Shown one piece after another: positions 1 through 8,692 of a stretch of 64,000 nt of DNA (its first letter is position 1; the number at the start of each line of letters is the position of its first letter). The notes beneath the pieces were generated by a model. That model saw only the letters and a list, made by a program, of their open reading frames with translations. It was not told the DNA's origin and did not search any database. The stretch covers positions 1 through 64,000 of the forward strand of contig JAEOSF010000016.1 in the NCBI GenBank assembly GCA_016840515.1. Direction: 5' to 3'. A program made the position numbers and the translations under genes. The DNA is from Candidatus Borrarchaeum yapensis. Lineage in GTDB: Archaea > Asgardarchaeota > Sifarchaeia > Borrarchaeales > Borrarchaeaceae.

Positions 1-418
1 CAGGAACAACATTTTCTGCAGGAATTTCTATTTCATCACCATCTCGAATTACTATCGCTTTATCCTCAATCAATGAATGGATCGCGCGTATGGTTTTTTC
101 ACTTTTCCATTCCTGTGTAAATCCAATCACCGCATTTGCGAACAAAATAGCCATAATTACAAAAAAATCAATTAATTCTTCCATAAAAAGCGATAATACG
201 GCTGCAAAGATTAATACGTAAACGAGAGGCGACTTAAACTGCGCAATAAACATGAAGATCGGATTTTTTTCCTCTTCCTCTGTTAATTTATTAAATCCGT
301 ATTGTGCAAGCCGGGAGCCTGCTTCAGTTTCTGTGAGTCCATTTATATCTTCACCCAATACCTCTAGACATTCTTCATATGATAACTGTCCCTTTGAATC
401 GCCTGAAACAGCACTCAT
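1..418 (-). CDS. P-type cation-transporting ATPase, N-terminal part (cut by window edge)
   Basis: The reverse strand reads openly from an ATG at 418 to the window edge, giving about 139 residues. It starts MSAVSGDSKG and contains a cation-ATPase N-terminal segment (GLTETEAGSRLAQYGFNKL), then a hydrophobic pair of helices (PLVYVLIFAAVLSLF; LIDFFVIMAILFANAVIGF) and the start of the actuator domain. This order matches P2-type ATPases that pump Ca2+, Na+/K+ or H+ across the membrane using ATP. The phosphorylation site DKTGT lies outside the window, so ion specificity cannot be judged. A GGTGGA motif 6 bases before the ATG supports the start. The ORF track missed it because it runs off the edge. 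Confidence 0.85.
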   Translation of the reverse strand, partial: MSAVSGDSKGQLSYEECLEVLGEDINGLTETEAGSRLAQYGFNKLTEEEEKNPIFMFIAQFKSPLVYVLIFAAVLSLFMEELIDFFVIMAILFANAVIGFTQEWKSEKTIRAIHSLIEDKAIVIRDGDEIEIPAENVVP

Positions 419-519
419 TCGGATTCCACCTACTTTTAATTATAATATTTTAATCGTTCTCTATAGGAGGGATCTTGAATTATATAGTTAATTTCAATGT
501 TACTATTGAGGAGAACACA

Positions 520-1356
520 ATGAAATTAACAGTTCTTGTGGATAATAATACTTTAATAGATCGATATTTCTACGGCGAGCCTGCTGTATCATATTTTATT
601 GAAGATGGAAACAAAAAAATTCTGTTTGATGTAGGATATTCAGATGCGTTTATTAAGAATGCACAAAAAATGAAAATCGATCTATTGGACATTGATTTCA
701 TAGTTCTTTCTCATGGGCACTTGGATCATACATGGGGCTTAGTTCCTCTCGCGCAACTTTATACAGAAGCAGAGTTTGAAGGAATTAGTTATAAAAAACC
801 GACTCTTGTTGCGCATCCTTTAATATTTTCAACAAGAAGAATAAAAAGTTTGAAAGAAATTGGTTCTATTTTTTCAGAAGAAAAAATAGCAAACCATCTC
901 AAACTCGAATTGAGTAAAGATCCTGTATGGTTAACTGAAAGACTCGTTTTTCTCGGACAAATTGAAAGAACAAATGATTTTGAAGCCAAAAGTCCAATCG
1001 GCAAAATTGTGGGATCAATCTTAGATGATGATTATTTATTGGATGATTCTGCTTTAGCTTATAAATCACGAAAAGGTTTAGTGATTATTACGGGTTGCTC
1101 CCACGCCGGAATTTGTAATATCGTGGAATATTCTAAGAAAATTTGTGAAGAAAATAGAGTAATTGATATAATTGGGGGTTTTCATCTACTTAATCCTTCA
1201 AAAGAACAGTTACAAGGCACATTGCATTACATGAATGAATTACAGCCTGAAAAAGTGCATGCTTGCCATTGTACTGATTTAAATTCAAAAATCGAACTCT
1301 CAAGAGTTGTAGATCTCAAAGAGGTAGGCGTAGGTCTCGTATTGCAATATCCATAA
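520..1356 (+). CDS. Metallo-beta-lactamase fold hydrolase
   Basis: The protein has about 278 residues. It carries the metal-binding signature SHGHLDH (HxHxDH) followed by later histidines (GCSHAGI, GGFHLL, ACHCTD) arranged as in the MBL-fold family related to 7,8-dihydropterin-6-methyl-4-(beta-ribofuranosyl)aminobenzene 5'-phosphate synthase. It is probably a cytosolic di-metal hydrolase; the substrate is unknown. The ORF track begins at 475, but the ATG at 520 (MKLTVLVDNNT) is preferred because TTGAGGAGAA lies just upstream and the family usually starts with this strand. It is divergent from the P-type ATPase, and the two share the 419-519 promoter region. Confidence 0.8.
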   Translation: MKLTVLVDNNTLIDRYFYGEPAVSYFIEDGNKKILFDVGYSDAFIKNAQKMKIDLLDIDFIVLSHGHLDHTWGLVPLAQLYTEAEFEGISYKKPTLVAHPLIFSTRRIKSLKEIGSIFSEEKIANHLKLELSKDPVWLTERLVFLGQIERTNDFEAKSPIGKIVGSILDDDYLLDDSALAYKSRKGLVIITGCSHAGICNIVEYSKKICEENRVIDIIGGFHLLNPSKEQLQGTLHYMNELQPEKVHACHCTDLNSKIELSRVVDLKEVGVGLVLQYP

Positions 1357-1459
1357 TACAATAATAAAATGAGGCATATCCAATTAATTATGTAGAAAAA
1401 CCGCTTGGGCGTTCCCCTTTCAAAAATCTTAAAAACTATAATCTAACACACTAGATCTT

Positions 1460-1783
1460 ATGTCATCTGAAATATCATTTACTCACGAAACCGGTGAAAA
1501 AAAAGGTTGTAAAATTACTGTTTATGCGCTCTCGACTTGTGGTTTTTGTAAACGGGCTCTTGCGTTTTTACGCGATAATTCTGTTGAATTTGAGTATGTT
1601 TATGTTGATAAGCTTGACCGAAAAACTAGAGATAAAATCGTTGACGAATTAAAAGGAAAATATAATCGAAGAGTTGCCTTTCCTTTCTTAGTCATCGATG
1701 GTGAGGAATGCATGGTTGGATTCAATACAGAGAAATACGAAAACTTATTAGATATAATGGAAACGCATCAGCACGATTTATAA
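1460..1783 (+). CDS. Glutaredoxin-like protein, copy 1 of 3
   Basis: This 107-residue protein has one thioredoxin-fold domain. The redox motif CGFC sits in LSTCGFCKRALAFL, the cis-proline strand is AFPFLVIDGEE, and the C-terminal helix begins with GF. It resembles archaeal glutaredoxin-like or NrdH-like proteins that reduce disulfides. It is the first of three tandem paralogues on the same strand (next at 1878 and 2202) sharing LSTC-x-x-C and FxYVxVD. No clear ribosome binding site precedes the ATG, but an A/T-rich TATA-like stretch lies about 25-30 bases upstream, so the transcript may be leaderless. Confidence 0.8.
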   Translation: MSSEISFTHETGEKKGCKITVYALSTCGFCKRALAFLRDNSVEFEYVYVDKLDRKTRDKIVDELKGKYNRRVAFPFLVIDGEECMVGFNTEKYENLLDIMETHQHDL

Positions 1784-1877
1784 GCCGACAGCAGAAACAA
1801 AAAAATGGCAACAGACAGCTCTCAAAATCTGACTTATACACAACTCAGCTTTCATAATTTCAATTAAGGCATATCTT

Positions 1878-2180
1878 ATGTCATCTGAAATAGAATTCAC
1901 CCGGGTTCCAGGCGAAAATAAGAGTTGGAAACTTAAACTCTATGCTTTGTCAACGTGCGCGCACTGTCATCGAGTTATGAGCTTCCTAAAAGATCATTCT
2001 ATTGAATTTGAGTATGTTTATGTGGACTATATAGATAGAGAAATTATCAAAAAATTGCGAGCCGATTTACATGAGAAATTCGGACGTGTTGTATCTTACC
2101 CATTCTTAATAGTTGATGACGAAAGGTATATACAGGGCTTTATTGAAGCTAAGTACAATGAAATGTTCAATATTGAATGA
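1878..2180 (+). CDS. Glutaredoxin-like protein, copy 2 of 3
   Basis: This 100-residue paralogue of the upstream gene has CAHC as its redox motif (LSTCAHCHRVMSFL) in place of CGFC, and the cis-proline strand SYPFLIVDD. The histidine inside the CxxC would be expected to raise the redox potential or pKa relative to the sister copies; that is inference from thioredoxin-family chemistry. The N-terminus MSSEIEFTRVPGENKSWKLKL aligns with copy 1 almost position by position, which supports the ATG. It ends only about 20 bases before copy 3, so the two are probably co-transcribed. Confidence 0.8.
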   Translation: MSSEIEFTRVPGENKSWKLKLYALSTCAHCHRVMSFLKDHSIEFEYVYVDYIDREIIKKLRADLHEKFGRVVSYPFLIVDDERYIQGFIEAKYNEMFNIE

Positions 2181-2201
2181 ATCACAAGCATTAATATTTT
2201 G

Positions 2202-2507
2202 GTGTTTCAATTGATTGAATTCATTCATGTTCATGGAAATAATAAGAGCCATAATGTGAAACTTTATGCGTTAAGTACATGCGCTTTTTGCAAACGTGCT
2301 CTTGCATTCTTAAAGGAAAATTCAATCGACTTCCAATATGTATTTGTAGATCAATTAGAAAAGAAAATTGTAGGTGACCTGCGTGACGAATTAAAGGATA
2401 AATCTGGTTGTCGCCACGTAGCGTATCCATTTCTTATTTTAGATAATGATAAGTTTCTCGTTGGCTTTAATGAGAAGGAATACAAGACATTCTTCAACAT
2501 TGAGTAG
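2202..2507 (+). CDS. Glutaredoxin-like protein, copy 3 of 3
   Basis: This third tandem paralogue has about 101 residues and the redox motif CAFC (LSTCAFCKRALAFLKEN), closest to copy 1. The cis-proline strand is AYPFLILDND. There is no ATG at the expected position. Alignment with the sister proteins favours GTG at 2202 or TTG at 2199. The gene follows copy 2 by about 20 bases, consistent with one transcript. Three adjacent copies with different CxxC cores suggest functional divergence after local duplication. Confidence 0.78.
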   Translation: MFQLIEFIHVHGNNKSHNVKLYALSTCAFCKRALAFLKENSIDFQYVFVDQLEKKIVGDLRDELKDKSGCRHVAYPFLILDNDKFLVGFNEKEYKTFFNIE

Positions 2508-2601
2508 ACAGTACCTACGGAAAAATATTAGAAACCACTATTTTGAAAGTGCGCTGAAAATAAATCACGGGACAATACTAATTGGATAATCAAACAGTGG
2601 T

Positions 2602-3261
2602 TTAAATCTCCTTAAGTTGTTTTAAGTTTTCCATAGTGTTTGCATATTTAGGATCAATTTCCCCAGCTTTTTTATAGCACTCAGCGGCTTTATCAAATTC
2701 CCCTAATTCTAAATAAGCAGCAGCCATATTGCTGAGCGCTGGTACAAATTCGGGATAGATTTTCAAGGCAGTTTGATAGCAGTGTATCGCCTTATTATGC
2801 TCACCTAACTTGTCGTAAACACATCCCATATTATACCATATCACCTCATCTGTAGGGTTAATATTCACTGCTTTTCTATAACCATTAATAGATTTATTAT
2901 ACTGACCTAGTTCTCTATATGCTTCTCCAAGGTTAATCAATGCATCTTCGAGCTCAGGATCTATTTTTAGCGCTTCCTTATAGCATTTAATCGCATTACC
3001 AAGATCATTCAATTTTTCGTAACTTACACCCATATTATACCATGTAGCCGAATCCTTAGGATCGAATTCCAATGCTTTTTGGTAGCATTTAAAAGCCATT
3101 TTATAATTTCTTAACTCCGCAAAAGATGCTCCCATAAGTTGCCATGCTGTTACTGATTCAGGGTCAACTTGAACTACTTGTTGCAGAGTTTCAATAACGT
3201 AATCGTATTTTTTTTGAAAAAAAAACTCTTTACCTGTTTCTAGATAATCTTCCAATGACAT
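2602..3261 (-). CDS. TPR-repeat protein
   Basis: About 219 residues made almost entirely of tetratricopeptide repeats: roughly six copies of a 34-residue unit with the W-x-x-M-G ... A-x-x-x-Y-x-x-A pattern (TWYNMGVSYEKL, IWYNMGCVYDKL, ALINLGEAYREL). Such proteins are scaffolds for protein-protein contacts; no enzymatic domain is present. The track start is a GTG; the ATG four codons later (MSLEDYLETG) is preferred because GTGAT lies just upstream and the TPR gene at 24416 begins the same way (MSAEDYFRLG). It is one of four TPR genes in the window. Confidence 0.85.
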   Translation of the reverse strand: MSLEDYLETGKEFFFQKKYDYVIETLQQVVQVDPESVTAWQLMGASFAELRNYKMAFKCYQKALEFDPKDSATWYNMGVSYEKLNDLGNAIKCYKEALKIDPELEDALINLGEAYRELGQYNKSINGYRKAVNINPTDEVIWYNMGCVYDKLGEHNKAIHCYQTALKIYPEFVPALSNMAAAYLELGEFDKAAECYKKAGEIDPKYANTMENLKQLKEI

Positions 3262-3511
3262 GTTGTTAATCACTATTCAAATCAATTTGGCACTAATGTA
3301 TGTTTGATTACCTAAATAAATTTTCGTGATTTTTTTGGGATGCATAAAATTCATTTTTGCTCTTCATTTATAATTGAATTTAATTTGCGGAATTTCCAAT
3401 TTATAAAATTGGCAAATAATGGATGATAGGGTCTCTTGGAAACGATATAAGCCAAGTAATTCAATAAGAGTAAATAAAAATTCTAGTCTAGAATAACTTA
3501 CTATTTATTTT

Positions 3512-4081
3512 TTAACTCATTATATCTGAAACAATAAATAATGTGATCATTAACATACCCACAGCTTGCATAAATGCGTAAATAACTGTTGGGCCAATAA
3601 ATTTAAAACATCGCTTCTTTAAGTCTTTGCTTATAGTTTCAGACATCTCAGTTTTAGCTGGAATCTCTTCTAAAGATTCCCACGCATTCTTAATAGGCCT
3701 ATGATCAATAAAATCCCAAATATATGCATCAAACGAACCAAATTCTTTTTGTATTTCCAAAAAAGCTTTAGCATTTGTTATGACTGCTTGTATTTTCCTT
3801 TTGTTTCTTATAATTCCTATATTTTGAAGTAACTCTTCGACCTTTTTTTCATCATAGTTAGCAATTTTCTTGTAGTCGAAATCGTCAAACGCTTTTCTAA
3901 AATTCTCTCTTTTTTGCAAAATGGTGTTCCAACTTAGCCCTGCCTGAACACCTTCCAATATCACAAACTCAAATAAGAGTCTATCATCGTGTACAGGTGT
4001 CCTCCATTCTTTGTCATGGTATTCTTTCATTAATGGATTGCTTTCTGCCCAAGAACACCTTTTTCGTTTTTTAGTCACCAT
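3512..4081 (-). CDS. tag: DNA-3-methyladenine glycosylase I, frameshifted at the C-terminus
   Basis: The protein matches Tag through nearly its whole length: RCSWAESNPLMKEYHDKEW at the N-terminus (a zinc Cys and His), then LFEFVILEGVQAGLSWNTILQKRE and IYAFMQAVGM near the end. Tag removes 3-methyladenine from alkylated DNA in base-excision repair. After AVGM the open frame reads LMITLFIVSDIMS and stops. One base added at about 3552 restores the family ending NDHIIYCFRYNELKNK with stop at 3501-3503, recovering the second zinc His and Cys. The zinc site is therefore split by a one-base loss, either a real mutation or a sequence error. The ATG at 4081 fits the family length. Confidence 0.85.
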   Translation of the reverse strand: MVTKKRKRCSWAESNPLMKEYHDKEWRTPVHDDRLLFEFVILEGVQAGLSWNTILQKRENFRKAFDDFDYKKIANYDEKKVEELLQNIGIIRNKRKIQAVITNAKAFLEIQKEFGSFDAYIWDFIDHRPIKNAWESLEEIPAKTEMSETISKDLKKRCFKFIGPTVIYAFMQAVGMLMITLFIVSDIMS

Positions 4082-4392
4082 AATTTGCCGCCATCCGTTT
4101 CTGTTTTATAATTTCTGTTAGGTTGAGTTATAGGTTATCAATTTGCGTGATGATGCAGCAGCAGACTTCCTTGAAGAAGTTTGAGGCGTAGGTCCGAAGA
4201 CATGGTGCGACAAGAATATATACATAACTGAGTATATATATGCGGTGCAGGGGTTGTCGTCCACTATCTTTGAATGATCTTTTCTTATGCCTTACCGATA
4301 ACCAAAGAAAAGTAACAATTTAACTTCTGTATAACTCTAACAGATAAAATAATGATGAGTGAGCGCGATCTATTCCTAAAGGATGGATAGAG
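4082..4392. promoter_or_regulatory. Divergent intergenic region with an AT hairpin
   Basis: This gene-free stretch lies between divergent tag and the CoA-transferase gene. It holds an inverted repeat, ATATATAC - 8-base loop - GTATATAT, at about 4211-4242, and a GGATGG ribosome binding site just before the ATG at 4393. No tRNA or other RNA gene is recognisable. The hairpin could be an operator or simply AT-rich promoter sequence. Confidence 0.35.
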
Positions 4393-6291
4393 ATGGGTCT
4401 TGAGAAAGAAGATAAAATGCTGGAAGAAATGAAGAGAATATATCCTAAAAAATTCATGCCAGAAGATAGAGTATTTAGTCAAATTCATAGAGGAGACCGA
4501 ATATTTATTGGTACGGCTTGTGGTGAACCTCAATATCTTGTTCGTTCTCTTGTAGATTATGTACAATCGCATCCAAAAGCCTTTTTTGATGCTGAAGTTC
4601 TTCACGTATGGACACTTGGAGTCGCGCCTTACGCTAATGAAAAATTCAAATACAATTTTCGACATAATTCGTTTTTCATTGGTGCCAATACCAGAGATGC
4701 AATCAATAAAGGCTTGGCAGATTATTCTCCTATTTTTTTGTCCGAGATTCCAGATTTATTCTATAGCGGAGTTGTACCGATTGACATCGCTCTTGTGCAG
4801 ACTTCACCACCAGATAGTCACGGCTACATGAGCTTAGGCGTCAGTGTTGATATTGTCAAAGCGGCAACGGAAAATGCTTCGTTAGTGATTGCCCAGGTCA
4901 ATTCTAATAGTCCTCGGGTGCACGGGGACGGTTTTATTCATATCAAGGATGTAGATTTTATTATCCCGTACGATGAACCTATTTTAGAATATAAGGAAGA
5001 AGCAGAGACGGAAGTTGTACAAAAAATTGGGAACTATGTCTCACACCTAATTGAGAATGGGGACACGATCCAAGTTGGATATGGCAGTATCCCAAATGCG
5101 ATTTTATCGAATCTTTATAACAAGAAAAACCTTGGTGTGCATACAGAACTTATAGGTGATGGGCTCGTTGAACTAATGAAAAAAGGTGTGATTGACAACA
5201 CCAAGAAAAGCATTAACCGGGGTAAAACTGTTGCAACGTTCTGTATGGGTAATAAAGAAACCTATGAATACATTCATGATAATCCTGCTATAGAATTTCG
5301 AACGGTTGATTATACAAACAATCCATTGATTATTGCTCAGCATGATAACATGACCGCTATAAACAGTGCATTAGAGATAGATCTGACTGGTCAAGCAAGT
5401 GCTGAATCGATCGGAAAGACATTCTATAGTGGTATTGGTGGACAAGCTGATTTTATGCGTGGCTCAGTTTTAGCAAAGAACGGGAAAACGATTCTTGCTC
5501 TACAATCGACTGCTGAAAATGAAACTGTTTCAAGGATAATGCCATTTATTAAGGAAGGTGCTGGTGTAACGCTAAATAGAGGAGATATACATTATGTAGT
5601 GACAGAATATGGTATTGCTTATTTACATGGCAAAAACATTAGAGAACGTGCGATGGAGTTAATTTCAATAGCACATCCGAAATTTAGACCATGGTTAATC
5701 GAAGAAGCGAAAAAACAAAATTTGATCTATAAGGATCAGGAATTTATCCCTGGAGTTAAGGGAGAATATCCTGAAGAACTTGAAACATATAGAACCATAA
5801 AAACCGGGTTGGAAGTGTTTTTAAGACCTGTAAGAATAAGTGATGAGCCTCTTTTGAAGGATTTCTTCTATTCACTCTCCGATAAAAGCCTATATCGACG
5901 ATTTAGTTCCGCTCGAACTGACATGCCACATGAAAGGCTGCAAGAATTTGTAATCATTGATTATACTAAGAAAATGATCATCCTCGCTGTGAAAGAACAA
6001 GAAGGTAAAGAAGAAATTCTTGGCTTAGGACAATATGAAATTAACGAAGGAACTCGTACAGCAGAGGTTGCTTTAGTTGTTAAGGATGATTATCAGCGCC
6101 AAGGCATGGGCACGGAGTTATTAACTTATTTAACTCAATTGGCAAAAAAACAAGGTCTTCTCGGGTTTACAGCTGAGGTTTTAGTAGAAAACCGTCCAAT
6201 GTTTCGACTTTTCGAAAAAATGGGATTTGACACCGAGGAGAGAAGCGAAGCAGGAGTATCTGAGCTTGAAATGACATTCAGGCGTAAATAG
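4393..6291 (+). CDS. Acetyl-CoA hydrolase/transferase fused to a GNAT acetyltransferase domain
   Basis: A 632-residue fusion. Residues about 1-450 are an acetyl-CoA hydrolase / 4-hydroxybutyrate CoA-transferase type enzyme: QVGYGSIPNA and GIGGQADFMRGS are family blocks, and the Glu in AQST-AENET and the TEYGIAYLHGK region sit near the CoA site. Residues about 470-632 are a GNAT domain with the acetyl-CoA loop DDYQRQGMGTELL. This architecture is known in bacteria and archaea. The first part moves or hydrolyses CoA on short acyl groups; the second probably acetylates a protein. It is convergent with acs, which is a plausible metabolic partner. Start ATG 4393 has GGATGG upstream. Confidence 0.88.
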   Translation: MGLEKEDKMLEEMKRIYPKKFMPEDRVFSQIHRGDRIFIGTACGEPQYLVRSLVDYVQSHPKAFFDAEVLHVWTLGVAPYANEKFKYNFRHNSFFIGANTRDAINKGLADYSPIFLSEIPDLFYSGVVPIDIALVQTSPPDSHGYMSLGVSVDIVKAATENASLVIAQVNSNSPRVHGDGFIHIKDVDFIIPYDEPILEYKEEAETEVVQKIGNYVSHLIENGDTIQVGYGSIPNAILSNLYNKKNLGVHTELIGDGLVELMKKGVIDNTKKSINRGKTVATFCMGNKETYEYIHDNPAIEFRTVDYTNNPLIIAQHDNMTAINSALEIDLTGQASAESIGKTFYSGIGGQADFMRGSVLAKNGKTILALQSTAENETVSRIMPFIKEGAGVTLNRGDIHYVVTEYGIAYLHGKNIRERAMELISIAHPKFRPWLIEEAKKQNLIYKDQEFIPGVKGEYPEELETYRTIKTGLEVFLRPVRISDEPLLKDFFYSLSDKSLYRRFSSARTDMPHERLQEFVIIDYTKKMIILAVKEQEGKEEILGLGQYEINEGTRTAEVALVVKDDYQRQGMGTELLTYLTQLAKKQGLLGFTAEVLVENRPMFRLFEKMGFDTEERSEAGVSELEMTFRRK

Positions 6292-6377
6292 TAAAACTAA
6301 CTTAAAACTTAAGCAGTTTAAATTAAAAAAGAAAAAAAGGAAAATTATAATTCAAAATTTATTTTTCTATCTGTTGT

Positions 6378-6387
6378 CTTTGCTCTA
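6378..6387. repeat. 10-bp direct repeat flanking copy 1 (outer member)
   Basis: CTTTGCTCTA occurs here and again at 6693-6702, bracketing the small element. The second member is part of the acs coding sequence. It is either a target duplication or a microhomology at the insertion point; IS605-type elements normally make no duplication, so the origin is open. Confidence 0.65.
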
Positions 6388-6692
6388 GTGAGCTACCTCG
6401 CGCTAAAACCGCGAGGCTTCCTGCTTCAACGACAGACTCGATCCCCTTGACGGGTTACGGAGGTCTTATCTCCACAGGCGTAAATTCCCTACGCCCCGTA
6501 GGTACTGCTAAAGATGGTGATGCAATCGGAGTATGCACCTTGTCTACAAGTGTGCGTATGATCCCTCCAATTGCTGTTGTTATCTTCTTCATACCACCTA
6601 TATAACGTTAGGGAGACCCCTCGATGCACATGATGAAAGTGAACACCCACTACCGCAATTCATCATCACGCTGAAGCTATAGTGCTTCCTTC
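6388..6692 (-). mobile_element. Small IS605-type derivative (MITE/PATE-like), copy 1
   Basis: About 300 bp, nearly the same as 43286-43592 in opposite orientation. On the minus strand it begins with a degenerate hairpin around GCTTCAGC, then GATGA, TTCACTTT and GGTCTCCCTA, which also occur in that order in the left end of the full IS at 15-16 kb. It ends with GTCGTTGAAGCAGGAAGCCT and a perfect hairpin CCTCGCG-7-CGCGAGG (6396-6416), as in tnpB 3' ends/omega-RNA regions. An internal frame ends PTGRREFTPVEIRPP, resembling the C-terminus of the local TnpB ([10 protein letters not shown]). It is an internally deleted, non-autonomous element; its left end overlaps the last codons of acs. Confidence 0.75.
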
Positions 6693-8692
6693 CTTTGCTC
6701 TAATAAAATCTGTACCACCGATGGGTCTGCTAATGTCGTGACATTTCCGATTTCGGATCCACAAGCAATCGCTTTTAGGATTCTACGCATTATTTTTCCA
6801 CTTCTTGTTTTGGGCAAAGCATCAGCAAATTGAATGACATCTGGTTGAAAGACTGGTCCGATTTCCCGTCTAACATGCATTTTAATGTCCTTCTTAAGTT
6901 CGTCCGATTTTTCAGTTCCTCCCATCAGGGTGACATACGCCCAGATGGCTTGGCCTTTTATCGAGTGAGGAAATGGTGCGACTGCAGCTTCAGCTATTTT
7001 TGGATGGCTAACAAGAGCTGATTCAACTTCCATTGTTCCAATTCTGTGTCCTGAAACTTTCATAACATCATCTAAACGTCCCAAGATCCAGTAATAGCCG
7101 TCTTCATCTCTTCTAGCGCCATCGCCAGTGTAGTAGTATCCTGGGAATTTCTCCAAGTATGTTGATATGAATCGCTCTGTATCACCCCATACATCACGTA
7201 ACATACCTGGCCACGGCAGTTCAAAGGCGAAATATCCTCCAACATTAGATTCTGTTATCTCATTTCCTTGCTCATCAAGAATAACCGGTTTAATTCCAAA
7301 GAAAGGTAAACAACAAGAGCCTGGTTTGGTAGGAGTAGCAGTTGCAAATGGCGTCATAACAAAACCGCCAGTTTCAGTTTGCCAATAAGTGTCAACGATT
7401 GGGCATGTTTCTTTTCCAACAACTCTATGGTACCATGTCCATGCTTCTGGATTAATAGGTTCTCCAACTGTCCCTAATACTTTCAAAGAACTAAGATCAT
7501 GCCTATTTACTAAGTCATCGCCACATCCCATTAATGCTCTAATCGCAGTAGGTGCTGTATAGAAGTGTGTAACTTTATGTTGCTCGCAAATATCCCAGAA
7601 TCGGTCTCTATCAGGATAGGTTGGTACACCTTCGAACATCAAGGTTGTGGCACCATTAGCTAAGGGGCCGTAAACGATGTAGCTATGTCCGGTAATCCAA
7701 CCGATATCTGCGCTGCAGAACCAAATATCTTCATCATGGTAATTAAAGACAAGTCTATGTGTAAGAGCGGTGTAAAGAAGATATCCTGCTGTTGTATGCT
7801 TCACGCCTTTTGGCTTACCCGTTGTACCACTTGTATAGAGAATGAATAATGTGTCTTCGGAATCCATTTCTTCACATTCACAGTTATCACTGACATTACT
7901 GATGAAATCATGATACCACATATCCTTGTCTGTGTGAGGTACATCATTTCCACTTCGTTTCACAACGATTACTTGTTCAATTGTTGGACATTCAGGCAGG
8001 ATTTGCACGACATCACTCATTTTAGGATATACTTTACCAGCTCGTAAAGTCTCATCTGAAGTAAACAAGAGACGGCTATTCGAATCTTCAATTCTTTCTT
8101 TAACAGCTTCTTTAGAAAAACCACCAAATACGATTGAATGAATCACACCAAGTCGAGCGCATGCAAGCATTATAATTGCCAATTCAGGAACCATCGGCAA
8201 CCAAATTGTCACACGGTCCCCTTTCTTGATTCCTAACTTTTTCATCGCATTAGCAACTTTTGAGACTTCTTTTAAGAGCTCGTTATAGGTATATTTTCTG
8301 ACATAACCCGGCTCATCGCCTTCCCAGATTATAGCTATTTTATCGCCTTTGCCAGCCTTGACATGGCGATCTATACAATTGTAACTAACGTTTAGTGTTC
8401 CTCCAGAGAACCATTTGCCTGGAAACAAGTCAGTCTTTTCCCAGACTTTCTCGTAAGGTTTAAACCAATCGATTAATTCTGCTTGTTCGCCCCAAAATGC
8501 TTCAGGGTCTTCAATACTTTGTTTGTAGAGTTCTTTATATTCGCTCATTGAAATACCTGTTTTGGCGAATTTGGCGTTTAAATCGTCAGGGTTAAATACA
8601 CGAGTTTCTGTAAGAATACTTTTCATTTTTTCTTCAACAGGAACGCACACCATTCCTTCAACAGGTGTTTGCTCAATTTCTCCTTTTGCCAT
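6677..8692 (-). CDS. acs: Acetyl-CoA synthetase (AMP-forming)
   Basis: This 671-residue enzyme makes acetyl-CoA from acetate, ATP and CoA. The adenylation motifs are FILYTSGTTGKPKGVKH, VDTYWQTETGGF, YYTGDGARRDEDGYYWILGRLDDVMKVSGHRIG, and the C-terminal lysine motif PKTRSGKIMRR, whose Lys is the residue acetylated in regulated Acs enzymes. Length and order match full-size Acs. AAGGTGATAAT precedes the ATG at 8692. The last residues (LLEQRKEAL) and the stop lie in the left end of the small element at 6388-6692. Beyond that element the frame LEQRQQIEK-stop is still visible, so the C-terminal tail was rewritten by insertion. Confidence 0.97.
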   Translation of the reverse strand: MAKGEIEQTPVEGMVCVPVEEKMKSILTETRVFNPDDLNAKFAKTGISMSEYKELYKQSIEDPEAFWGEQAELIDWFKPYEKVWEKTDLFPGKWFSGGTLNVSYNCIDRHVKAGKGDKIAIIWEGDEPGYVRKYTYNELLKEVSKVANAMKKLGIKKGDRVTIWLPMVPELAIIMLACARLGVIHSIVFGGFSKEAVKERIEDSNSRLLFTSDETLRAGKVYPKMSDVVQILPECPTIEQVIVVKRSGNDVPHTDKDMWYHDFISNVSDNCECEEMDSEDTLFILYTSGTTGKPKGVKHTTAGYLLYTALTHRLVFNYHDEDIWFCSADIGWITGHSYIVYGPLANGATTLMFEGVPTYPDRDRFWDICEQHKVTHFYTAPTAIRALMGCGDDLVNRHDLSSLKVLGTVGEPINPEAWTWYHRVVGKETCPIVDTYWQTETGGFVMTPFATATPTKPGSCCLPFFGIKPVILDEQGNEITESNVGGYFAFELPWPGMLRDVWGDTERFISTYLEKFPGYYYTGDGARRDEDGYYWILGRLDDVMKVSGHRIGTMEVESALVSHPKIAEAAVAPFPHSIKGQAIWAYVTLMGGTEKSDELKKDIKMHVRREIGPVFQPDVIQFADALPKTRSGKIMRRILKAIACGSEIGNVTTLADPSVVQILLEQRKEAL

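Noticed and set aside
252-491. Track ORF of 79 residues at the left edge
   Set aside because: It is the antisense shadow of the P-type ATPase N-terminus.
4140-4245. Possible C/D box sRNA (GTGATGATG ... CTGA)
   Set aside because: The box spacing of about 83 bases is too long for typical archaeal C/D sRNAs, and no D'/C' boxes are seen.
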